Origin: Lobosporangium transversale
Lineage: Eukaryota; Mortierellomycota; Mortierellomycetes; Mortierellales; Mortierellaceae
Length of the DNA stretch: 64,000 nucleotides
Direction of reading: 5' to 3'
NCBI RefSeq assembly: GCF_002105155.1
Contig: NW_019028983.1
Span: forward strand, 584,001-648,000
Shown: piece after piece, positions 55,933-64,000 of the stretch
How the letters are laid out: each line of letters begins with the position of its first letter
How positions within the stretch are numbered: the first letter of the stretch is position 1
Program-made: the position numbers and the translations under genes
The notes under the pieces: generated by a model
The model's input: the letters and a program-made list of their open reading frames with translations, nothing else
The model's database searches: none
Told to the model about the DNA's origin: nothing

Positions 55933-56858
55933 GAAAAAGAAAAAGAAAGAAAGACCATAGTTTTAGTATAGGATGTGATTAACAGCCTTAAAATGGTTAC
56001 ACTTTGCTTGGTCTTTTGTCTTCTTTGTCTTTTTTTCCTTTACCCCAGTTAAATCTTCCTCTTCCTGAACAAACTCATCGCCAAACAATCTGGCTGCTTC
56101 GCCTCCAGAGATCTTTTCATAATACTCGTCAAGTTTACACTTGACATATGGTAAGCCGATCTAATGGGATGGTTAAATAAAGATAGGTTAGCAGGATATA
56201 GCTTGAATGATATCTCTTTTAGTGGGCAAATGAAGAAATATATAACATATATATATGTATTTACCAAAAAGAAGAGCGACTTCCGAATGTCTTTTTCTCG
56301 TAATTTGTTTGATCCAAGTAGGGTTTGTGCCATTGCTGCAGGTGCGGCCGCCGACGCTGTTGCTGCTGTTGCAACTGAATCATCATCAATGTTAACTTTA
56401 GGGTGCTTCACTGGTCGAGGGGCTCTGACCCGTTTAAGTCCATAAAAGTTTTCAGCAAAGGATGCACCATATTCTCGAAGATAATGTCTTTCAACAAAAA
56501 ACATCAGAACAGCATAAAACTCTTCATATCGATTGACGATCCGGATCAAATATCGAGGGTATCTTTGCGCATAGACCTTATAACATGGAGATAATATATA
56601 TAAGTTTTTTTTTTTTTTTTTTTTTTTTAATTCAACAAACAGATCAACCCATCTTTTGCATGTATTGTATAATGATAATGATAATAACAACATGAACTAT
56701 CATTGTATCCGTGTATCTTCTCTTTTGCTTAAACTCACAGCAATGACATAGCGCAAGGCCGGCTCAAGCATCTCCCGCATCTTGTCCTGAGCAATCAGTT
56801 CAAATAACGAAGGTCGGTCGGCCTGTGACCCTCCACCTAAGTTCGACATGAACTCCAT
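55133..56858 (-). CDS. PEX12: peroxin-12 (peroxisomal RING E3 ligase subunit)
   Basis: Exons (minus) are 56739..56858, 56265..56576, 56044..56160, 55706..55897 and 55133..55582; all junctions are in phase 0, giving 396 aa. Pex12 forms a membrane ubiquitin ligase with Pex2 and Pex10 that recycles the import receptor Pex5. Landmarks are the N-terminal PSLFELIAQDKMREMLEPAL, a Tyr/Arg-rich helix RYPRYLIRIVNRYEEFYAVL, an Ala-rich insert, membrane-embedded GYPYVNALYQLSILVHYIGY, LEWWYQSDYY, and the degenerate C-terminal RING: CPICLKSITNPT, YCYPCAYKQVEDHGRCPV. The close of the protein (RKLYNDAGM) is also typical. Two introns carry A/T-tracts (55900-55931 and 56606-56628). Confidence 0.92.
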
Positions 56859-57299
56859 ATTGATAAAATAGCTGGTTTGTCACTTTGAATTATTGTGTTG
56901 TTGTCACTGGTTTCCTGTCAAAATAAAGGAAAAAAATAAAATAAAATAAAATAGAATAAAACAAAAAGAGTAAAAAAAAAAAAAAAAGGAGAAGGCTTAT
57001 TTTTGGTCCTTTGATTTTAAAGTGAATGGGATTGTAAATAGTAATTGGAAAAAGAAGAAAGACATGTCTGTTCATTTTACTTGTATGAAGCTTTCTTCTT
57101 TTTCGGCTGGGGACAATTGTTCAAAGCCGTTTAGATGCGGCGAAATGTGACTTGTATCATGGTCTGAAGAGACTTAAGGGGAGTAAAACTTAATACACCT
57201 TGCAAAAAACCGATCATGTTTTTTTTTTTGAGCCATCTCCATCCCAGACACAGGACACACACACACATACCAAAAAGACAAAGCAAGAACACATAAACC
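56859..57299. other. divergent promoter region between PEX12 and prefoldin 2
   Basis: A 441-bp spacer with a short A-tract (56973-56987), a T-run (57219-57228) and a (CA)n stretch at 57250-57268. No gene recognised. Confidence 0.55.
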
Positions 57300-57898
57300 A
57301 TGTCAAGCAGTGGAAGCAGTAGTAGCGCAGCGGCAAGCAAGCGCCCAAGTGATCAGGAGCTCACTCAGACCTATAACACCATGAAGTCGGAACTCAATCA
57401 GTTAGCACAGAAGATTGGAGAGCTTGAGACCGAGTCTGATGAACACACGTAAATAGATTTTTTTTTTTTTATGCTTTCGGGATTCAACTTGCAACTTTAA
57501 AGAAAGAGATACAGAAGAATTTACAAAAACAAATATGTATAGGCTCGTTGTCGATACCATCTCACCCTTGGACCCAGACAGGAAATGTTTCCGTTTGGTT
57601 GGAGGTGTCCTCGTAGAACGTACTGTCAAGGAAGTTTTACCGGCACTCAAGACAAACCAAGAAGGCGTACGTGTTTTATTTTATTTTATTTTATTTTATT
57701 TTATTTTTATTTTTTTATACACGAGTATTTTATATTTATTTATTTATTTATTAATCTACTCAATTTTTTTTTTCTTCTTTTTATTTCTCTCCCAAACAGA
57801 TCAAGACTGTTACGATGCAGTTGGTTCAAAAATACAAGGCCAAGGAAGATGAGTTTATGGCATTCCAAAAGAAATACAATATCCAGGTTAAGCAATAA
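57300..57898 (+). CDS. prefoldin subunit 2
   Basis: Exons are 57300..57448, 57543..57666 and 57800..57898; phases close, 123 aa. Prefoldin is the hexameric cytosolic chaperone that hands actin and tubulin to the CCT chaperonin; subunit 2 is a beta-type subunit. A Ser-rich start leads into the first coiled-coil helix (YNTMKSELNQLAQKIGELE), the DEHTLVVDTISPLDPDRKCF turn and beta hairpin with FRLVGGVLVERTV, and the second helix (MQLVQKYKAKEDEFMAFQKK). The length is typical. It lies head to tail with the BAG1-like gene. Confidence 0.93.
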
Positions 57899-58040
57899 TG
57901 ATAAATGTGTCCATAAATAAAACGAAAAGTTTATACATTTATATTTCCTACAATGCCGTGCTAGTTTGGATCGGATCAAATTAATTGACTCCCAAAAAGA
58001 AAAATCTTCGTTCTGTGAGTTCTATGATCACGTTTGAACG

Positions 58041-58074
<34 letters not shown>

Positions 58075-58351
58075 TGCAGCGAAAACCTTTTTCCCTCCTC
58101 TACTCCTTTTGAATCAAATCGTGCAAAAAGAGACAATTCTCATTCCTTTACTTTCCTTCTTGTCATCTTGTTCTCTTCTTCTTCTCTCTCTCTTTTCCTC
58201 TCTCTCTTTCTCCTTCTTTCTTTCTCACTTTTCCCATTGGTATTCATACGAAAAAAAAAAAAAAAAAAAAAAAAAAAAGAAAGAGAGTGACTCTATTCAG
58301 GAACCGACCAACCAACTCAACTGTTTTATTTATTTCTGTAAAAAAAGATCC
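57899..58351. other. intergenic with A-tracts and CT-rich stretch
   Basis: It holds A-tracts at about 58041-58069 and 58251-58278 around a CT-rich promoter-like stretch (58140-58235). Confidence 0.6.
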
Positions 58352-59196
58352 ATGGTTGTACTCAATGTCAAATGGGCCCGTGAGAAAAAGTCGTTTACTT
58401 TTTCTGATAGAGCATTAGCAGATGTCAAACTAGGAGAGCTCCGTCAACAATGTCATGAATGGACAAAGGTCCCCATTGGAGGTATCACCTTGATCTACTC
58501 CGGTGCTACCATGAAGGACGACAATGCGCCCTTGTCCTGCTTTGGTATCAAACCTAACGGACAAATCACCATGATGGGTACAAAGCCCTCGGTAAGGAAC
58601 ATCATCTTTATCACTATTATTTATTATTATTGTTATTATTATTATTATTATCACCATCATAATAATAATAATTAAAAATGAATCAAGTGATAAAACAAAT
58701 TTAATCTGACATATTACTGTTATTATTTATTAATCTATTAATTTATTTCAAGAAAACCGACATCCGCACATTGACAACGACAGGCAATCCAGAAGAATAT
58801 GCAATCATTGTCAAGATCCAAACTTCTTTGAAAAAGGCCACTGACCTTGCTGCTGAACACATTCCTCGATATGAGCAGGCTGTTCAAGATTATATTCAAT
58901 CCAATCAATCCAATCAATCTAGTGGAAAAAACCCTCGTGTTGATCTAAATCATCCAGAGACTTTATCACCAGCTCGCAAAGCCCTTCAAGACGCCTATGT
59001 CCTCTTGTCTGAATCCTTACTTCAAGCTCTCCTAGTCTTCGATGGTGTCGTCTGTCAACAAGGCTTTGAAGTCGCCCGTGGTACCAGACGAGAGGCCGTC
59101 AAAGAAACTCAGAGACTATTGGATATCATTGATGATCTCAACGCCAGGGTCCAATCTTGTGATGATCAGGCTGCTCTCGCCGTCGAGAATCCATAA
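58352..59196 (+). CDS. BAG1-like Hsp70 nucleotide-exchange co-chaperone
   Basis: Exons are 58352..58591 and 58753..59196, phase 0; 227 aa. The N-terminus is a ubiquitin-like domain: MVVLNVKWAREKKSFTF, LGELRQQCHEWTKVP, GITLIYSGATMKDD and LSCFGIKPNGQITMMG. The C-terminus is a helical BAG domain: RKALQDAYVLLSESLLQALL, VARGTRREAVKETQRLLDII and DLNARVQSCDD. BAG domains bind the Hsp70 ATPase domain and trigger nucleotide release; the ubiquitin-like part links Hsp70 to the proteasome. The arrangement is that of animal BAG1 rather than the membrane-anchored yeast Snl1. No membrane segment is visible. Confidence 0.9.
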
Positions 59197-59358
59197 ATAA
59201 TAATAATAACATTCAATATTTGAATTGCTTTTTTTTTTTATTATTATTATTCTGAACACGGTATGATAATTAGTGGAAGAGAGGAAATGAAAACAAACAA
59301 ACAAGTAAACAAGAAAAATAAGAAAACAATGAAAAGGCAAGGATGTTCACAATATATT

Positions 59359-59392
<34 letters not shown>

Positions 59393-59505
59393 AAAAAAAC
59401 GACAAGAAACAGACTCGACAGAAATAGTAATTGAAGGATAAGTATCGTACAATAAAAAAAATAAAAATAAAAGAAAAATAAAAATGCTTCAGCTGTATTT
59501 CAGGA

Positions 59506-59537
<32 letters not shown>
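59197..59537. other. intergenic between convergent genes
   Basis: It contains an A-tract (59361-59388) and a T-tract (59511-59539), with no gene recognised. Confidence 0.6.
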
Positions 59538-59541
<4 letters not shown>

Positions 59542-62500
59542 TGATCCCAGCCTCTGACCATATGATGCTGTCCAGAACGATCCAAAGGTACATCAGCAAT
59601 GAATGGAAGCGCCGAGGGCGATAACGTCGAGCTAATACGACCTTCAGCATGTCCATCATATGAGACACCACTGGAGGTATGGCCATTAACAGGAGACTGT
59701 TGAGAGGCATCGATGTTGTTGTTGAGGCTACTGCTGGTATGGGTATGATGGGTATTGAACGAATTACCGCTTTGACTAATGGTTCCACCACCGATGATGC
59801 CGCCAAGGCCACTAGAAAACAGGTCTCGCTCGGTATTGCCAAACACAGATCCAGATGAAAGCCCAGACATATTGAGCGTAGATGATCCATTGCCGAATCC
59901 AGCCATTCGATTGGAGCCAACTATGTTTCCATCTCCCTGCTGGCCCATCGAAGGGCGAGACATGGTATTCACAACTGACTTTCGTCCATACAGATCAGAG
60001 CTGCTATTACTCAATCGGACAACGTTGGGCAAGGGCATCGTAGAATGGTGGAGCGATTCTGAGTGGTAAATCTGCTGGTTACTGTACATAGACCCCATGG
60101 ACGGAACAGATCCTCTGCGGTTTGCGAGAACCGAAGGAGGTGGGGTTTGTTGTCCAAATCCTGTGTTGCCTCCATGCATTCCATGAGAATAAAAGTTATG
60201 TGAACGGTGCTTGTATCGTATATCGTCAAATGGCTCATCGCTATCATCCTCCGTAGAGATATCATCACTATTTACACTGCCATTAGCCGATCCGAGACCT
60301 CCACCAATGGGTCCAAGAAACATGGTATGGTGACTGGTCGTGCTGTTATGGCTAGAATGCCGTTGACGATGTTGAGGGTATTGAACAGGCTGGCCAAAAT
60401 GGTGTTGCGAGGGGTATGTTTGGCCAGTTTGTTGTTGTTGCTGTTGATACATCAGTTGCTGCTGAGATCGATTGCTTCCACTGTTAAGTGCTGGACCGTA
60501 ACCTGGCCCGAACGCTGGAATGGACATCTTGTCTTCCAAAAACTGAAGATTGTCGCGTGAGACAAATGATCCTGAGAGTGGTCGCTGGGGTAAGGGATGG
60601 TGCTGCTGTTGTTGTTGTTGCTGACGAGGAGACTGTGAGTCAAAGTTCCCGAGATTGCTTGAAGCTCCTTGGACAGGAGAGCTGTTACTAGAATATAGGT
60701 GGTTTGCTACATTGGACACTGGGGCCTGAAACCCCATCGTCCCTCCATATGGTCCTTCAGGTGAAAAGACCAGTTGTCCGTGGCTGCTAGGAGAGTAATA
60801 CCCGTTGCCGCCTGTGATGCTCATTCCTGGTGGTGGCGTTCGGAATTGTCCAATTGTACCATGATAGCCTGCTGTGGACGGTTGCTGCTGCTGCTGTTGT
60901 TTACCGGGGCTAGCCCATGGGTCGATAGGCAAGGACGTCAGTCTGTTATAAGATGGTGGCTGTCCATGGGTCTGATGTGGCACTGGAGTCTGGTTTGGCG
61001 AGTGGGCAGGACCAGACGAAGTAGTGGAAGACGCAATGCCTGAAGATGATCCCGGCACGGATGTCAACTGGCGTGAATGCTGCTCAGGCCATCGGGGAGG
61101 CGAGGATGCCAATGGAGGCAGTCCCTGTGATGGCCCATTTGAGAACAAAGCACGGATATCTGGGGTCACCATGGAGCCTGCTCCGGGACCACCCGAATTT
61201 GCTCCGCTGCTTGTAGACGAGGGACCCAGACTTATTGCCTCAAAGGCATTGCCAACATTCTCAAACAGAGAATAGTTTGGGAAACTGGGAGTTGAAGTGG
61301 GCAACTCTATATAATTGCCATACATTGAGTTAATACAAGAAATTGTTAGTTTCTACGCACACTATCGCCTGAAATTCGTGAACTTATCGAGACATCACGC
61401 ACTATGTGTTAAATGCAGGATTAAATTACCTCCACCTGCCACAGATGATAGAATCTTGCTGTTAAAGTGTGGAAATGCTTCAGCAAATGAGTCGGATCGT
61501 GGGCGCTGAACACGAATCTCATCATCATAAACTCCGATCTGATTGTCGATTAAAAACTGCACGAGTAATTGTTTGGCATCCTGAAGGTAGTCTTCATTGT
61601 TGCGACTGTATTTGAAGACAAAGACATGGTCTTCCTCATCACTGTCTTCATCATCGTCGTCATCGTCGCTGTCTGTCAGGCTGCTGAGAGACCTTGCAAG
61701 CTTACTATTTTCATTGATATCCTGATCCCCATCGCTACCCCGCGAAGTATTGTCGAGTTTTTGCTGTGAAGGAGTAATAAGCTTTCTAGGAGATAGCGTA
61801 GATTTCGCTGCTGTCGAATCGACCTCTCCTGCTGAACCATCCTCATCTTTGTTAGTGGCTGAGACGTCCTTGGTTGTTGGTGGAATAAGAGTCATATTCC
61901 ACTCATTTTTCATCTTTTCAAGAATATCGGTTTTAAACTCTGGCTTGGTCAGGACTCTAGACATCGCCTCCGAAAAGGGCACTGGGTAGATATATTGTTC
62001 ATCAACGTATGAGAGAAGCGTTGATGTTGCCTGGCGGATCAAGGACTCCGGTCCTGAAACCCACACAATGTCGCTTCCTGTCTCTTTTTCAGGGAATCGA
62101 ACAGTGGCATTAAAGGTCTCTTGAAGTTCCCTTAGAGCTTTGGCATGATCGGAAAGCAAAGAAAGATGGTGTTGCTTTGGAATTAAAACTGAATGGTGTA
62201 CAAAATCCTTGTCTTTGGGGTTCACTAGCTCCATCACCGCATGCTTCAGATTCTCCAAGTTCAAAGCGTTCTTTGAAGGGGTTCGTGCCACGACATTGTC
62301 CAAATTATCGAAATAGCCGCCAAGATTAGCAAATTCCTCCGAATTTGAAAACTTGACATAGACACCATACTTTTTCATGATCCGTTGGATATTTTTACCA
62401 CCAACACCGATAATTCTCTTGTGGTAAGTTTCTGGAACATAAAAGGATATTTCTGCGGGAAGCTCCTCTTGAAGTAAAGCAAGAGCCTCAAGGGCCTTGA

Positions 62501-63954
62501 CTGCAATGGTCGAGCTTAGGTCGACATAAAAATTGTAGTCGTTACAGGGATCAAATTTGATCTTTGCACCAGTGGCCTTCATGATACGGTTGATTTTGCC
62601 GTTTTTCTTTCCAGAAATAAACTCACGATGCTCATTCGCCAATTCTACCGAGAATTTGATTTCGCTGTGCATCGCTTTGACAAAGTCGACATCAGCTAGA
62701 TATTGAACAGCGATTCTGGTTTCGATCTCACTTCCAAAGATGAGAAAGCTGTTGTTGCGGAACTCAACCTCAGCACCAGATGCTTGCGAAACAAGCTTTG
62801 AAATGTTTGCAATAGGTGATAAGGCATTCTGCGTGATCAGCAAGCTATCACGGACAGCTGCAAGCATATTGATTGATCCCGAATGAAATTGAGAAGCCTA
62901 AATAGATGTTGTTGAAAACATTATAAATTAGCAATCTTGTGTTTCATCCTTACGAAAAATATAAACAGAGGACTCGAGCACTTACAAGCTGCATCACGGT
63001 GCGGATGGTCCGCTCCACATTAACTCTTGATTCCCCATAGACAAACAGGACTGGGTGGCTAGCACCCAATGGTGGAAAGGCAATAAAGGAAGCATTATCA
63101 AGCATGATTGACCGCAGTTTATCACGGTGATTGACAAGCATCCAGTCAAGCTTGCGAGAGACAATATTCACCTGTCGAGTAAAAGCGGGTGCAGCTGCCT
63201 GGACGCGAGTATACACTTTGGCCAAGGCATCCTTGGCCATTTGAACCTTGGATGGTTCTCCCGTGATGTAGATCTCACCGTATTTAGGATCGAGCGGAGC
63301 TCCACTCTTGTTGATTGTTTGGACAAATGGTGAGGCCAAGTAGATATTTGTCCTGGTCTTGGCCATCAATTCCTGTAGTTGTTCCCGCTTACGACCACCA
63401 ACCATGTTTTGGTATTTGAGCTCCACTTGAATCTTTTCTTGCACAGTCCCAGGCTGAAGTGCGTCAATAGCAGCCAGAAGCAGTAGCCGTGCGCTTTCTG
63501 CATTCTCCCACGATCCCCAGATAAGCACCTCGACCATTTCCTGTCTCGCATGAGCAGCTACCACTGACTTTGTAGAAGGTAAAGCATGAAGCTGACTAGA
63601 AACGATAGTGATTGATGTTTTTGTAGTTGCTGATATTTGTTCCACCTGAGTCTTGAATGCAGGCAGTACAGTGAAGTATGCAGAGAAGGGTGCGATTGTT
63701 GATGTCGCTGGTATAGAAGCTGGAATCACTGTAGGATCTACCCCATTGGTTGCAATATTTTCAACTGGGTTGAGAATAGGCTGACTATTTGAAGATACCT
63801 GGTTATTGGAGCCAAAGTCATCTGATATAGAGACTGATGATGATAAAGTTATGCTTTTATTCTGATCCTTTGATCCCAATAGTTGGGTTGTGGTTGACTC
63901 TGGAAAAGCATCTGCTGCGATCGAGGCTTTGCTGACCTTGAAGGATAGTCTTGG
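59538..63954 (-). CDS. large multi-KH-domain RNA-binding protein (Bicaudal-C/vigilin-like), 5' end outside window
   Basis: Visible exons (minus) are 62986..63954, 61430..62897 and 59538..61306; phases close, at least 1,401 aa. The first exon starts at an acceptor (63955-63956), so upstream exons lie beyond the right edge. Several KH-like units are visible. Two keep a GXXG loop: ISGKKNGKINRIM (~419) and RIIGVGGKNIQRIM (~487). Others are degenerate (LVNHRDKLRSIM; SLLSDHAKALRELQE), as in Bicaudal-C. An acidic block (DSDDDDDDEDSDEEDH) follows. The last ~590 residues are Ser/Gly/Gln-rich and low-complexity, with no SAM domain seen. Predicted role: mRNA binding and post-transcriptional control in the cytoplasm. 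Confidence 0.82.
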
Positions 63955-64000
63955 CTATGAAAGTAGAGAGTTGTATACAGTAACAATGATGATTAATTCT

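Noticed and set aside
1..64000. CRISPR arrays, tRNA or rRNA genes
   Set aside because: No regular short repeat-spacer array and no tRNA-like box pattern or rRNA sequence was recognised; the genome is eukaryotic.

Overview
The window looks like nuclear DNA of an early-diverging filamentous fungus. My best inference is Mucoromycota sensu lato, close to the Mortierellales. This rests on short GT-AG introns in nearly every gene, dozens of poly-A/poly-T tracts, an EBP-type (animal/plant-like) sterol isomerase next to ERG6, a Crinkler-family gene, and abundant DNA and LTR transposons. No species claim is made.

Layout. (1) 0-9.1 kb is a compact housekeeping block: the start of a SWI3/SMARCC chromatin-remodelling subunit (minus strand), an SR-type splicing factor with two zinc knuckles, a DUF2358 protein, a Leu5/SLC25A42-like mitochondrial CoA carrier, ERG6, and an EBP-type sterol isomerase convergent with ERG6. 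(2) 10.5-13.0 kb holds a three-exon Crinkler (CRN) gene: ubiquitin-like header, P-loop NTPase and restriction-endonuclease-like C-terminus. (3) 13,435-24,780 is a complete 11.35-kb Mutator-like (MULE) DNA transposon. It has 96-bp terminal inverted repeats, a 9-bp target duplication, G-run subterminal repeats, a FAR1/SWIM-type DDE transposase, a Ulp1-type protease, a third gene with a PD-(D/E)XK-like signature, and an internal ~1-kb near-perfect palindrome. (4) 25.6-35.25 kb is a nest of mobile elements: a replication-protein remnant, then a DDE transposase gene ending in a chromodomain. That chromodomain is split by a young 7.04-kb Ty3/gypsy chromovirus (324-bp LTRs differing at 2 sites, 5-bp target duplication), which has lost most of gag and carries two antisense ORFs between pol and the 3' LTR. 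(5) 36.4-41.7 kb holds NDUFB2 and a large HSF-type transcription factor with two 18-nt microexons. (6) 41.7-53.7 kb is a 12-kb stretch with no recognisable gene, rich in purine/pyrimidine tracts. (7) 53.7-64 kb is housekeeping again: an unidentified conserved-looking gene, PEX12, prefoldin subunit 2, a BAG1-like Hsp70 co-chaperone, and a large multi-KH RNA-binding protein running off the right edge.

Gene structures were assembled by eye from splice-site phase plus similarity to known families. Exon phases closed correctly for every gene called complete. The most interesting parts are the three-gene MULE, the antisense genes inside the chromovirus, and the insertion of one chromodomain-bearing element inside the chromodomain of another.
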